Origin: Siphonodentalium dalli
Taxonomy: Eukaryota; Mollusca; Scaphopoda; Gadilida; Siphonodentaliidae
Length of the DNA stretch: 64,000 nucleotides
Assembly: GCA_032622095.1 (NCBI GenBank)
Contig: CP136061.1
Location: forward strand, 175,669,692 to 175,733,691
Direction of reading: 5' to 3'
Shown: in pieces, positions 1-11,627 of the stretch
Position numbering within the stretch: position 1 is the stretch's first letter
How the letters are laid out: each line of letters begins with the position of its first letter
Program-made: the position numbers and the translations under genes
Notes under the pieces: model-generated
What the model saw: the letters and a program-made list of their open reading frames with translations, nothing else
Databases searched by the model: none
What the model was told of the DNA's origin: nothing

Positions 1-1012
1 GATCATCATGAAATGTGTCATGAATGTTAATAATGACATGTAGATGGGAACAAGTCATTTTGAGGTCATTCAGCCGAAAAACATGGCCGCCAGCAGCCAT
101 CTTGGATTTTACTCTTTGTATGACTAAATCCTTTAGCATGGGCTACAGGTCGTACCTTTAGTCTGATCATCATAAAATTTGTCATGGTTGTTGAAATTGG
201 AATGTAGATGGGAACGAGTTAGTTTGGGGTCATTCGGACAAAAAACATGGCCGCCAGTGGCCATCTTGGATTTAAAAATTTAATCCATTAGCACGGGCCA
301 CAGGTCGTACTGTTTGTCTGATCATGAAATTTGTCATGGATGATAATATTGACATGTAGATGGGAACGAGTAATTTTGGGGTCATTCGGCCAAAAAACAT
401 GGCCGCCAGCAGCCATCTTGGATTTTACTCTTTGTATGACTAAATTCTTTAGCACGGGCTGCAGGTCGTACCTTTAGTCTGATCATCATAAAATGTGTCA
501 TGGATGTTAACAATGACATGTAGATGAGAACTAGTCATTTTGGGGTCATTCGGCCGAAAACAAGGCCGCCAGCTAAATTCTTTAGCACGGGCTACATGTC
601 ATACCTTTAGTCTGATCATCATAAAATTTGTCATGAATGTTAATAATGACATGTAGATGGGAACGAGTCATTTGGGATCATTCGGCCAAAAAACATGGCC
701 GCCAGCAGCCATCTTGGATTTTACTCTTTGTATGACTAAATTCTTTATTATGGGCTACAGGTCGTACCTTTAGTCTGATCGTCATAAAATTTGTCTTGGA
801 TGTTAACGACGACATGTAGATGGGAACGACTCATTTTGGGGTCATTCGGCCGAAAACAAGGCCGACAGCAGCCATCTTGGATTTTACTTTTCTCTTCATG
901 TCTATAAACATGTATTGGATATTAAACTTTCCACATTCCTAATGGCTCCATTGACTGTAATACATTAAATTATTCCCTTTCCAAGTTGAGCTACAGTGTC
1001 ATTGACACTTTC
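1..1012 (+). repeat. Family B core-repeat array with intact 3' end
   Basis: About six degenerate copies of a roughly 155-bp module. Each contains 'ACATGTAGATGGGAACGAG', 'GGGGTCATTCGGCC', 'ACATGGCCGCCAGCAGCC' and 'GGGCTACAGGTCGTACC'. The 5' end lies left of the window. The 3' end is AAGTTGAGCT (983-992), complementary to the family's 5' hairpin arm, followed by the palindrome AGTGTCATTGACACT at 995-1009. Same family and orientation as 6799-7645 and 37739-38987. Non-coding; the short open frames across it are repeat shadows. Confidence 0.85.
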
Positions 1013-1108
1013 ATATTCATTATAATGTTACCCCTACCCGTAAAAATAAATTTTGTGAAAAAAGAAAAAAATATTTGAATAATGGTAGTTACTTATAATT
1101 TTGAACAA

Positions 1109-1321
1109 TCAAATGGATACAAGACAGTCCACATCACTCTCCTCTTCACTTTCAGCATAATCAACTCCATAGTCCACAAAAAACTCCACAATATCATCTG
1201 GAAAGAACTTTTCATACCACTGGGGCAAAACATCATCCGTCCACCCATGTTTTATGAAACTGACTTCTTCCACCATTCTCATTGCTTGTTGGTGGCTTTG
1301 ACCACCCGCCCACCCCGGCAC
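1109..1321 (-). pseudogene. Unidentified acidic-tail coding fragment (minus copy)
   Basis: An open frame of 70 codons whose C-terminal half runs PDDIVEFFVDYG then an acidic stretch ESEEESDVDC. The opposite arm of the inverted repeat (1355-1436, + strand) encodes PDDIVEFLVDYEG then ESEDESDVDC and a stop. The two copies differ mostly by conservative changes (E/D, F/L), which suggests past coding constraint. I do not recognise the family. No catalytic motif is visible, and the piece lacks a plausible N-terminus, so it is probably a duplicated 3' exon or transposon gene tail. Confidence 0.4.
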
Positions 1322-1354
1322 ATATTTTTTTTCACCCCCCCCCCTGATTTTTCC

Positions 1355-1436
1355 AGATGATATTGTGGAGTTTCTTGTGGACTATGAAGGAGTTGATTGT
1401 ACTGAAAGTGAAGATGAGAGTGATGTGGACTGTTAA
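1355..1436 (+). pseudogene. Unidentified acidic-tail coding fragment (plus copy)
   Basis: Partner of the minus-strand fragment at 1109-1321. It encodes DDIVEFLVDYEGVDC followed by an acidic run, and ends at TAA (1434-1436). The reading frame upstream runs into a C9 homopolymer at about 1335-1345 where the similarity to the other arm ends. Function unknown. Confidence 0.35.
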
Positions 1437-1538
1437 AACAATGTCTAGTAAACATCCGATCATTCAAAATTATAAGAAACTACCATTGTTCAAATATTTT
1501 TTTTTTTCACAAACTTTATTTTAAGGGGTAGGGGTAAC

Positions 1539-2147
1539 AAATCATGAATATAAGGAAATATGTCAAATATATTGTCATTATTTCTCATTAGGTAGTAGTA
1601 TAAATGATGTCAGATGTTTCTAAAGCTCATTTGGTCATGATTTATAGAACGGTTTTTAAGTTTGACCATTTTTCGTTGGACGGAAAATTTAAATTTTTTT
1701 AAATATAGCCCAAAAAATTACAAATTTGAATTTAAAAAAAAATCCATCTAGCCTTTTGTGATACAGCCCAGTCTAAGTAGGTATGCATATGTGTGAACAA
1801 CAACAAATTCTTTGACACACCCTAGAGGCTGCATTTCGGATCTATTTGCTGTAACATATTTTATTATCCATCCCTTAACTAACACCTTTTCCGATTGGGC
1901 AAAAGCCGCCACGTGATAATCCTGGAAAAAGTAATATTGGACTCCCGAATGTCATATTGGACTCCCAAGTGTGCAATATCACTTTTTTATCGGGACTCTG
2001 TGAAGTCACGAATTAACTCTATTGTGAAATGAATCGGTGAAATTGTGATGCGCGCGCAACACTGGCGGATTTAGCAGAAGTTTCACTTCCGCATTGAGTT
2101 TTTTTTCACTTCCGTATTTACTTCGAAATCATGCTTTCTGATGATCA
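1539..2147. other. No feature seen
   Basis: AT-rich sequence with homopolymer A/T runs near 1690-1740. No open frame with recognisable protein similarity, no repeat shared with the rest of the window and no RNA gene signature was seen. Confidence 0.5.
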
Positions 2148-3291
2148 AAATTAGTGTGGTCGTCGGAGGGTTAGACCCAGAAGAAATTGGTAAAGAAGCG
2201 GTTTTGGTGTCATTCGACGCGGGAGAATCTCGTGTATAACATATCCAAAATCCGCTAAAATCCGCTTTGGGCAAAATTCAGGATCCAAGATGGCGTCCAA
2301 CATGGCTGCCGTTAGTCAAAAGATACTCTGACTGAGATTAATTCGATAATAGTGAGAACAAATGTTGTCATATGTATACAAATGTATACATTTTTGCAAA
2401 GGTAAAATATTGTGCCACCTGTTTATAAATGGCAAAAATGGAATCCCTCGTCCCAGATGGCCGCCAAAATGGCGGCCTAAACTCGAGCATTTGAAGTTTT
2501 TGCCTAATATCTTAAAGATCAATTCCTGTTGTTTGATAATGGTTCAGACTGGCGACTTTGATTAGGCTTATTCATGTTAATTCAGCATTGGAGCAATGAA
2601 AGATACCATAAATGGGGTCCCAGACTCATCTACACCCTCAAAAATTTGATATAAAATTCAACAAAACTCGCCATTGTGATTACAGTCATATATCAACAAG
2701 AAATGGACAGAACTGTACAATGTAAGTTGGGCATACCAATATCTATAAATGCTCCAATTCAATGAAACCCAAATTGGCGCTTTGTCTCAAAATGGCTGCC
2801 AAAATGGCGGTCAAAAAATGGAAAATGGCGGATATTGATCACAGTGTCATTCAATCCATTATAAGTAGTGGTTGATGAATAAAATTGACTAAATAAATAC
2901 GAATGTATACCTCTTTATGATGCCATTATGCTAGCTCTATGTAAAAACTTAAAAATCAGTACCAAAAATGGCTGCCAAAATGTCCACCCGATGTGAAAAA
3001 TACTATTTTCTATCACTTCTGTTTATCACTTGTTGCTCTCTGAACTGGGAACAATGGGTATATTCTTTCAATGATCGTGTCAACTGATCATTAAAGCAAT
3101 GACATGTCTAATAGATTAGATCATAGTTTACTCCGGTCCTTCACTAATAAGTTATAACGAATGCGGTATGAAATTTAACCAAAATCGACTTTGGGGTTCT
3201 GGTCACATTTGATATTTAGGGATGAGCAGATCTTGTCTACAAAATAATTGATCGTTTCTGTTTAGTGACTATTGACGATTAAAGTGAAAAT
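2148..3291 (+). repeat. Diverged solo arm of foldback family FB2
   Basis: Follows the same order of landmarks as the FB2 left arm at 22028: 'ATAACATATCCAAAATCCGC' (2237), paired GATGGCG/ATGGCTGCC motifs (2289-2310), 'CATATGTATACAAATGTATAC' region, a second GATGGCCGCC/AATGGCGGCC pair near 2455-2480, and a further AAAATGGCTGCC pair near 2790. It is interrupted by the hAT-like element at 3300; about 30 bp more may follow at 4543-4570. No opposing arm was found nearby, so it looks like a single-arm remnant. Confidence 0.65.
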
Positions 3292-3299
3292 GTTTGAGC

Positions 3300-4534
3300 T
3301 AGTGATGTAACGATACGAGGGTTATCGGTAAAAGCCGATAGCCGATATTTTCCGTGGAATTATCGGCCGATCCGATGCAGATACCGATAAGTCTTGTATG
3401 TGAACAAAGTTTGGAAGAAACAGAACAAATTTCCATATCAATTTGTCTTTTAAATTGCAAAGTATTGTCGGCAAAGAACTGATAACCTGGTCGCAAAAAA
3501 AGTTTAGTTTACGTTCCCCAAAAACACTGGCAAAACGATTTAATATTTCGTTGCATTCAAAAGATTTCCTCAATATTTGTTTGACTCTGTTACTGTGCCT
3601 TACGGAATCAGTCCATAATCCATTTGAGTCAATGACTCAATTTCAATTTGCCAAACTCAATCTTTTTCAGAAGTTGAACTTGCGTATAATAGCACGTGCA
3701 ATGCCCCGCATAAATTGTTGACATTTTCTCTGCCTGCCCATGACACAAGATATAAATCCCGCCCATAGAGCACTCTGATTGGTTCGGATAGTTCCATCAA
3801 ACAAGTTAGTCACCTCCTCCATCTTCAGTAATCGTCTACCAGTGTGACTCGTCTATTTATAAACACTGTGATTTTTAGTTTACTGTGTCATCTGTCAACA
3901 CATGGCTTATTAGTGATTCCTACTCGATGACATCAAATGCAAGCAAATAAATGTTTGATCTTGCCGCCCGGCACCCACCTTGTGAAGATAATAACAATGT
4001 GACAACTTACTGTCGCACGTGGCACGGAATTAATTCCACACCCCAGGAATACATCACTAAATGATACATCTGTCTGATTCAGTGATAGGAAGATTCCATT
4101 CTCACACTAATGCCAGGGGTGTCAGTTATTCGTTTTCAATATGTGCTACTCGGCACTCGCAAGTCACTTTAATTGTATACAGTTTATGTTTTAACTTTTA
4201 ATTATTAAGCGTACGGAACTACGGTACCTATTGAAATGTTTAATTGGGTCATGAGTGTACCAACAGTCTCATGTCGATGTTGCCATCAAGGTATATCACC
4301 GTATGTGATGGGGGGGCTGACCCGTGCGTAAAATAGTCACATTTTGTTCTGGAAATTCCCTTCATTTATTTAATATTAAAGTAGGAATTGGTGTCACAAC
4401 GTTCACGAAGGACGCAACATGTATCGGTTGACGATATCGGTCGGGAGACTAAATTTTGCAGATACCGATATCTTGCCGATACCACATATATCGGCCCGAT
4501 CCGATAGCCGATACCGATAATCGGTACATCACTA
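3300..4534. mobile_element. hAT-like non-autonomous transposon, 8-bp target duplication
   Basis: The ends are TAGTGATGTAACGATA... and ...ATCGGTACATCACTA, matching the TAGTGATG-type ends of hAT/Charlie-like elements. The direct 8-bp duplication GTTTGAGC sits at 3292-3299 and 4535-4542, the size expected for hAT transposases. Both ends carry arrays of CCGATA/ATCGG words (3325-3390 and 4425-4525). The 1235-bp body has short open frames, but I see no hAT dimerisation or DDE-type domain, so it is probably non-autonomous. It lies inside a diverged FB2 arm. Confidence 0.85.
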
Positions 4535-4581
4535 GTTTGAGCACAATCGCAATTTGCTATATGTCGACAATAGGCAAGTTA

Positions 4582-4890
4582 AGCCGCTTTCACACATGTC
4601 CGTTTCTCTGATGGGTTTCCTTGCGTTTCTAATATTTTAACGCATTCGGAAACCGCATCGGTCAAAACAGTGATAATATCACTGGGTCTTTCACACATGT
4701 GCGTTTGCCGGATGCGTTTCTTTTTTGTCATGTCTCGGACTTGAAATGCTGCGTTTCGTCTGCGTTTCTAAAAAAGCATACACAAGCATGTGTGGCTAGC
4801 TTCACTATTTCGACTGATGCGTTTTCCGGATGCGTTAAAATATTATAAACGCAAGGAAAAGCAGAGAAACGGACATGTGTGAAAGCGGCT
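4582..4890. mobile_element. Harbinger-like MITE (309 bp)
   Basis: Terminal inverted repeats start AGCCGCTTTCACACATGTCC and end with its complement; similarity extends inward through 'GCGTTTCC' and 'GGATGCG' words. The flanks are TTA at 4579-4581 and 4891-4893, the 3-bp TWA-type duplication of PIF/Harbinger elements. The interior is a dense array of GCGTTT(C) words and has no coding potential. Confidence 0.75.
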
Positions 4891-5049
4891 TTAAACTTGT
4901 TGGGAAGGCATCACAAAGAACTCAAAACATCTGATGGAAATTTATCTAATCCTTCCATTTTTTTTTTTTTTACCCCTGCCTTCTTTCCAGTGGATCTACT
5001 GGTGGGTAATTGAGCAACAAAGCTACACAGAACTCAGTACTTATTTGAG

Positions 5050-5945
5050 GTGATAAATCTGTCGGCCATTTGTACACTAAAAATAGTAACCATGTGACCA
5101 AGTTTGGTGGCCATGAGATCCCTGATCCGATTGTCACCAAACTTCATGTGGATCTTTTGGTTGACCACTAGGGAGCCATAAATTTTTCCCGAATTTTGTT
5201 GGAAAACATGGCCGCCAGTGGCCATCTTGGATTTTACTATTTGTATGACTAAATCCTTTGGTACACCCTACAGACCACATTCCTTGTCCGATCGTCACTA
5301 AACTTCACATGGATCTTTGGGATGACCACAAGATGGGAGTCGTCTAATTTTTCTGAAGTTTGTTAAAAAACATGGCCACTGGCAGCCATCTTGGATTTTA
5401 CTCTTTGGTTAGCTAAATCCTTTAGCATACCTACAGACCACACCCATCATCACCAAGCTTCATATTGATCTTCAGGGTGACCACTAGATGGGATTTTTTT
5501 GTTTTTAATTTTTTGAATTTCATTGGGAAAATATGGCTGTCAGTGGTCATTTTGGATTTTACTTTATATATATCTTCATGTTGACATCTAGTATTACTTA
5601 GATATTTCAACATTCCGCATTCCTAATCGCTCTATTGACTTTAACACATGAAATTATCCCGTCTCCAGTATCATTGACACGTTCATTAGGATCACCTCTA
5701 GATGGGAGCTATTAAATCTAAAATATTTTCATTCAGAAACATTTATACATTATACTAAAACATAAAATACAGCCACAATTTTTCATCCAATTGATCCCAA
5801 GCATCAAATATCTTTTCAGGTTGACCTCTGGTATTACTAAAACATTTCAACTTTCTGCTCTATTGACTCTATAAATGTACAACAAAATCTTCTTTTCAAA
5901 TTGAGTTTCAATATCATTGACACTTTCATTTGAATAACTTTTAGA
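5050..5945 (+). repeat. Family B core modules, two 3'-end remnants
   Basis: Degenerate family-B modules ('CATGGCCGCCAGTGGCCATC' at 5208, related copies near 5370 and 5530) followed by two decayed 3' ends: 'CAGTATCATTGACACGTTC' near 5670 and 'CAATATCATTGACACTTTC' near 5910. The 5' hairpin is missing. Probably two partial insertions. Confidence 0.6.
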
Positions 5946-6474
5946 GTTTTGGTTTTCTGACAAATGGCAAATGTCAAGATATAAAGCACATACTGTAATA
6001 CAACATCACCACAGGTTGTGAATAACCGGTTTCTCACACTTTAAAAATATTGTCAAAAATATGGAGACATCTTAAATTTTTGTGGCCATTTTGAATTTTG
6101 TGGAAAATCTCAATATGCTCTATCGTGTCAGCTGTCCAGTAAAGATATTCTTCATGGGGACACTCGGAATGATAGAAATCCATCGAGGAAAAAGCTTTAT
6201 ATGCCAAAATCTGCACCGACCGGACAAAATGATCAGCTTGGTCTTGTTTGTATATTGTGCCTTCACCAGAATTTTGATCTTGAAAGTTACAACAAGCAAT
6301 CAAAATACAGGGACTTTCAGTGGATAGACTGTTCACTTGAACATTATTGTTACATTTGAAAGTAAGGTGTCAAAACTGAGCAAAGAATTATACCTGTACT
6401 GTGAGAATTTAGAAGTAAGTTATTGACATTTACAGAAATGACTAGCTCTATTTAGATATCCTACTTCTTTACAG
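5946..6474 (+). other. TMTC intron or upstream sequence, no feature seen
   Basis: Short overlapping frames on both strands (6034-6336) have no recognisable similarity. The last 20 bp form a pyrimidine-rich acceptor tract (ATCCTACTTCTTTACAG) for the exon at 6475. Confidence 0.5.
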
Positions 6475-6556
6475 AATATGTTGCATGTTTATGAGGATGA
6501 TCCCAAGTTTTATATCTGCAGCCATGTTTGCTGTTCATCCTGTGCACGTGGAAGCA
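6475..6556 (+). CDS. TMTC-family protein, exon encoding the 'HPVHVEA' motif
   Basis: An internal exon of a transmembrane and TPR repeat-containing (TMTC) protein. TMTC proteins are ER multi-pass membrane O-mannosyltransferases that glycosylate cadherins. After one base completing a split codon, 27 codons end in ISAAMFAVHPVHVEA, the conserved luminal motif of the family. Acceptor CTACTTCTTTACAG and donor A|GTGAGT flank it. It ends in phase 0 and joins the next exon (34530) to give HPVHVEA-VTGVVGRAE, the expected family order. The paralogue (TMTC1-4) is not resolved. Earlier exons (start codon, signal anchor) lie left of the window or were not recognised. Confidence 0.85.
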
Positions 6557-6798
6557 GTGAGTATTTTTATGCTCTCATTTTATTTACTTAAACATATTTC
6601 TACCCCGTATTATTTTTTTGGGGGTCGGTAGAAATCACTGGTGCCTGTCTGACTGCCCCAGATGATTTCTGGTTGATATCCTCAGTAGTAATTAATCAAA
6701 TAATATTAATTAAAATTAATTAAATAATATTTGGTATGTCAGCTTATTGGTTAGAGGCACATGTCAAGTTCGAATATGGGTGGGATTTACCCATTTGT
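6557..6798 (+). other. Start of 28-kb TMTC intron
   Basis: Intron sequence with one small hairpin-like stretch (TACCCCGTATT...GGGGGTCGGTAGAAATC, 6602-6637) resembling the 5' ends of the core-repeat families. AATTAAT-rich sequence follows at 6690-6730. Confidence 0.5.
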
Positions 6799-7645
6799 AG
6801 CTCAACTTTACTTTGTAAAGTTTGAGCTATTGCCCTGTGTTGGTGTCCGTCGTTTGTCCATCTACCTAAATGTCCGTCCCTCTGTGCATCCATCAACAAT
6901 TTCCTTTGGCTCACCCTACAGGCCGCATCTCTCATCCGATCATCACCAAAATTCATATGGATCTTCGGGTTGTCTTCTAGATGGGAGCCATCAATTTTTT
7001 CCATAATTCGTAAAAAAAACATGGCCGACAGCAGCCATCTTGGATTTCAATAATTGAATCCATTTGCTCATCCCGTAGGCCGCATTATTGGAGAACTGTT
7101 TTGAACATTTGCAGGCATGTTTAGGATCACCTCTAGATGGAAGCCATCATATTTGAACAATTTTCAATGAAAAACAGGGCCACTTGTAGCCATCTTGGAT
7201 TTTACTATTTGCATCACTAAATACTTTGGCTCACCCTACAGACCACATCCCTTATTGATCGTCACCAAACTTTGTATGGGTCTGCGGGGTGACCTCTAGA
7301 TGGGAGCCATCAATTATTTCTGAAATTCAACAAAAAACATGGCCGCAAGCAGCCATCTTGGATTTTACTCTTTGTATGACTAAATCCTTTGGCACACTCT
7401 ACAGCTCACATCTCTCATCCGATCATCATCAAGCTTCATATGGATCTTCGGGGTTACAAAACATGGCTGTCAGTGGCTATCTTTGATTTTGCTCTTTGCC
7501 TGACTAAATCCTAGGCACACCCTACAAGCCTCATCCCTCATTCAATTGTCACCAAACTTCATATGGATCTTCGGGGTGTCCTCCAGATTGGAGATATCAA
7601 TTATTTAATTATTTCCTAATTTGGCAGTCATCTTGGATATCAAAT
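6799..7645 (+). mobile_element. Family B hairpin/core-repeat element, 3' truncated
   Basis: Begins with the perfect hairpin AGCTCAACTTTAC...GTAAAGTTTGAGCT (6799-6828), then a TCCGTC-rich stretch (6847-6890) and about five modules of roughly 155 bp, each with 'ATGGATCTTCGG'-like, 'AGATGGGAGCCATCA' and 'ATGGCCG...GCCATCTTGGATTT' segments. The family's 3' palindrome is missing; the element ends inside a module against the LINE at 7646. Confidence 0.8.
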
Positions 7646-8292
7646 AACAAATTCTCATAGTAACCACTTTTACACAATCTTTTCACTTTGTTGAATAGTT
7701 TGCCATATGCTTTGTACTTTGGTATGTTGACATCAGTTGGTCTCTTAAGTTTTATCTTTAGTAGTTTGCTTTTTGTTTGTGATGATTTTAGGAGACCCGT
7801 TGTCATCCAAGGCATGTGTTTGGTATATTTGCTAGTTCTATTTGTTTGAATTTCGGGAAAGGCTGCATTAAAAATGTCTCGATAAATTTCAAGAAAAGTA
7901 TTATATGCTTCTTTCGCACAGCTAATATTCATAACACAACCCAAATCTGAGTATTTTGTTGGTCTTTAAATTTCTCTATATTAGCTCTCGAAAAGTTTCT
8001 ATGAGTATGAGGAGTAGATATGCGTTTGTAATTTGTGTCCGGTGTTTCTAATGCAATTATCGCGAAATAGTCTGATATATCAGTAACAATAATTCCACAC
8101 TGGGTTGCGGTCAGGACATTAGTAAAGATGTTATCGATATTAAAGGGTGGCAGTGTATTCAGTTTCTCGCGTCGGTTTGGTTACTAATGGAATAAAACCT
8201 TGACTGAAGGCATTTTCTATAAATGTGTTAGTTTTAGAATGTGGTCTGAAATTCAATAAGTCTGTATTTGTGTCGCACATTAGGTAAGACTT
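7646..8292 (-). pseudogene. LINE (CR1-like) endonuclease end and linker
   Basis: Minus-strand coding remains of a non-LTR retrotransposon. From 8290 downward it reads YLMCDTNTDLLNF (degenerate GDFNiDLL of the endonuclease), then ATQCGIIVTDISDYFAI (degenerate SDH region), then a linker FPEIQTNRTSKYTKHMPWMT and GLLKSSQTKSKLLKIKLKRP typical of the segment before reverse transcriptase. At least two frame breaks occur (near 8150 and 7960). It is the direct continuation of the piece at 11628-12225; the family A element at 8296-11627 separates them. Confidence 0.85.
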
Positions 8293-9399
8293 TTTAGCTC
8301 ACCTGAGACGAAGTCTCCGGTGGAGCTATAGTCATCACTCCTCGTCCGTCGTCCGTCCGTCCGTCTGTCTGTCTCTCCGTCTGTCTGTCCGTCCGTCAAC
8401 TTTTTTTAAAAACATCTTCTCCTCTGAAACCATCATACCAAATTGGTTCATATTTGGTGTGGATGTTCCCTAGGTGACTCTCATTCAGATTTGTTCAAAT
8501 GAGGTCACTGGGTCAAATAGTTGCGAAACCAGGGCCATAATTATATTCCTCCACAGTAATTCTTACAACAACTTCTTGTCCATAACCATTGTGCCGATTT
8601 AGCTAATATTTGGTATGGAGGGTCCTTGGGTGACTGGTGTTCAGATTTGTTCAAATGAGGTCACCCGGTCAATTAGTTGAGAAACCAGGGCCATAACTCA
8701 CAGTAATTCTTACAATGACTTCTTCTACAAAAATATTGGGCCGATTTAGCTTATATTTGGTACTGAGGGACCTTGGGTGACTGGGAATCAGATTTGGGTC
8801 ACTGGGTCAATTAGGGGCAGAGCCAGGGACATAACTCTAAAAACCCAAAAATTACATTTTTTTGCATTTTGATCATATTTGGGGTGGATGTTCCCTAGGT
8901 GACTGTCATTAATATTTGTTCAAATGAGGTCACTGTGTCAAACAGTTGCGAAACCAGGGCCATAACTATATTCCTCCTTGGTAATTCTTATAACGACTTC
9001 TTGTCAATAACCATTAAGCCGATTTAGTTTATATTTGGTATGTGGGGTCATTGAATGACTGGGGTTCAGATTTGTTCAAATGGGGTCACTGGGTCAAATA
9101 GTGGTGGAGCCAGGGCCATAATTCCCCAAAAAATAATAAAAAATTCAGGAACTCCTTGATCAATTTAACATACAAACAAAAAATACCCCCCCCCCACATG
9201 ACCCAGAACCCCACCCCCAACCAACAGCATTCCACCCTATCTCATATCCTAACTCACAGGTAAATAAAGTATATTTATTTAAATTCCCATTACAAGGCAA
9301 CTCTCCTATGAACTGATAGACATGACACATGGCAAGGCAGATAGAGAGATAAAGAGAGCTTCTGCAGCCTTAGACAGAGTCCCCAGGGAGTGTATTCAT

Positions 9400-10650
9400 G
9401 TCATCCATAATTTAAATGAGATTAATGGTGTTATCAATGAAGCACCCTTGTTGTTTATATTATCACTCAGTGGTCATTAAAATCAGATTAATTTCATTTT
9501 CTCAAAGAGTGCCTGGCATTTGTAGAATGAGGTTCCCAGAGGGTGAATTTAGTGACGCTATCCTACACAGCAGGGTAGCATAACCAAATACACCCCCTGA
9601 GAACCTTATTCCGCTTAGGCCTCATCTTCTGGGAAGTATCTAGAGTCTCAAGATCTCATTCTGCTTAGGCCTCATCTTCTGGGAAGTATCTATAGTATCA
9701 AATTTCCATTGTTGTTAGTTAAATTTCCCTTCTAGGAAGTTTCTGTATCCCTTAATTTGCAGAAGATAAAATTCATGATTGAGGTGCCCAATGGGTGAAC
9801 ATCACCAATTTCAACTGGGGAACTTCAATCTTATTCTAGGTCTTCCATAGCAGTTGAGGACCTTATCAGAATGAGGTCCCCAGAGGGTGAATTTAGTGAT
9901 ACTAGCCCGCTGTGCAGGATAGCCTCACTAAATTCACCTTCTGGGTACCTCATTCTGCAAATAACAGACAGACTATTTCAAAGCTTGATTCAAGGCTAGC
10001 ATCACCAAATTCACCATTTGGGGACCTCATTCTGCTTAGACCTCATCTTCTGGGAAGTATAGATCTATAGTATCAAATTTACATTGTTGTTAGTTAAATT
10101 TCCCTTCTAGGAAGTTTCTATATCCCCTAATTTGCAGAAGATAAAATTCATAATTGAGGGGCCCAATGGGTGAACATCACCAACTTCAACTGGGGAAATT
10201 CAATTTTATTCTAGGTCTTCCATAGCAGTTGAGGACTTTATCAGAATGAGGTCCCCAGAGGGTGAATTTAGCGTCACTAAATTCACCCTCTGGGGACCTC
10301 ACTCTGCAAATGACAGACACACTATCACACTATTTCAAGGCTTGTTGTATAATACATTGTGTTGCGTGAGGCCAGGCATACACAATTTAGGAACAGACAC
10401 GCTTTTTGTGATGCTATCCGGCACAGCAGGCTAGCATCACCAAATTCACCCTCTGACGACCTCATTCTGCTTAGGCCTCATCTTCTGGGAAGTATCTATA
10501 GTATCAAATTTACATTGTTGTTAGTTAAATTTCCCTTCTAGGAAGTTTCTATATCCCCTAATTTGCTGAAGATAAAATTCATAAATGAGGTGCCCAATGG
10601 GTGAATATCACCAACTTCAACTGGGGAACTTAATTTTTATCCTTATCAGA
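9400..10650 (+). repeat. Tandem array of about 380-bp units with inverted GAGGTCCCCAGAGGG words
   Basis: Three units share 'CTTAGACCTCATCTTCTGGG', 'TTGTTGTTAGTTAAATTTCC', 'AGGAAGTTTCTATATCCC' and 'TCAACTGGGGAA' (starts near 9620, 10030 and 10465). Between units, GAGGTCCCCAGAGGGTGAAT and its complement recur in both orientations. A related single fragment lies at 34240-34450. It sits inside a family A element. Confidence 0.75.
10247..10301. repeat. Perfect 25-bp-arm palindrome
   Basis: Arm 10247-10271 (TGAGGTCCCCAGAGGGTGAA...) and its exact complement 10277-10301 are separated by a 5-base loop, CGTCA. It lies in the 380-bp tandem array. The array's other copies of these words are spaced further apart or mutated. 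Confidence 0.9.
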
Positions 10651-11627
10651 TTTGTGAAAATGGGATCACAAAGTCAAATAAGGGCAGAGCAAGAGACTTA
10701 ACTATTTCACTACATAGTAATTCTTAAAATATGTTTGCAAGAACTAGTTGGCTTATATAGAATGGAATGTTCTTCCTTGACTGCAATTCAGATTTTTTTA
10801 ATGGGGTCACCTGGTCAAATAGGGGCCAAGCGAAGGACAGTTTCCCTCTTAATATGCTTCCTTCACAAGGACCATCAGGTCTATTTGACTGATATTTATG
10901 ATATGTATGAAGGGTTCTTTGGTGTCTGGGATTCAAATTTATTCAGATGGGGTCACCAGGTTAAAAGGGTGGGACCAGGGACATAACTATATGTCTCTAT
11001 AGTAATTCTTAAAATGTCTTCTCAAGGGATTTTGGACTATTTAGCTTACATATAGTATGGAGGAATCAGGAAGATCCTTTAGTGACTGAGATACAGATTT
11101 GTTAAAATGAGGTCAACCTGTCAAGAAATGGCAGGCTATGGGGAGTTAACACTTTTGTGTCCAATAAAATCATAGAAATACCAAATTCATTAAAACATCT
11201 ACCTTGGAACCACCTGACTGATTGGTCTGACATACATGTATTGTGTTTTGGGTCCATGGATAATTGGGCTTCAAACATGTTTAAATGGTTTTAGAAAAAG
11301 GCGCTTGTGAGATTGGAAATTTCCAACAATTGAGAAAGTTTGAGGTGTCGGTTGTGAAATTCCAACCTAAGACTTGGGAGTCTGGATCCCGGTCGGGAGG
11401 GGACTTGTTGAGCTGGAGGAGGGGGGTGATCAGTAGTGTACAGTTGGCAATTTCAAGGTGGTTTTTTACCAAGCTACATACTTGAAGTCTCTCTAGCCAC
11501 ATATCCTGTTTAAATCTACTTCTTTTAAAGTGATTATGAAAAGTGCTCACTGTTTTGGTCTCCAGAGTCCCAGTCTTATCAGTCTTTGCAGTCTGGTGAG
11601 CGACCCCACAGTCATTGACTGTCTTGT

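Larger units (their letters stand above)
1027..1538. repeat. Inverted repeat, arms about 180-190 bp
   Basis: The left arm (1027-1204, starting GTTACCCCTACCC) and right arm (1351-1538, ending GGGTAGGGGTAAC) are imperfect reverse complements, separated by about 145 bp. The similarity may reach a little further outward through an AT-rich stretch resembling 'ATATTCAT'. Both arms hold the same short coding-like acidic tail, read outward on opposite strands. It could be a foldback element or a head-to-head duplication of a gene end. No target duplication was found. Confidence 0.75.
8296..11627 (+). mobile_element. Family A hairpin/core-repeat element inserted in a LINE
   Basis: The 5' hairpin AGCTCACCTGAGACGAAGTC...GGTGGAGCT (8296-8327) is followed by a (TCCG/TCTG)n tract (8341-8400) and modules of about 165 bp ('GGTTCATATTTGGTGTGGATG', 'CAGGGCCATAACT', 'AGTAATTCTTACAA'). 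The 3' end is GGTGAGCGACC (11596-11606) plus the palindrome ACAGTCATTGACTGT (11608-11622) and CTTG. The middle (about 9160-10640) is replaced by a C-rich patch and a 380-bp tandem array. Flanking LINE sequence shows the pre-insertion site was a T-run (GACTTTTTATTTTC), so insertion occurred at T-T with at most a 2-bp duplication. This fits Helentron-type non-autonomous elements. Confidence 0.8.
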
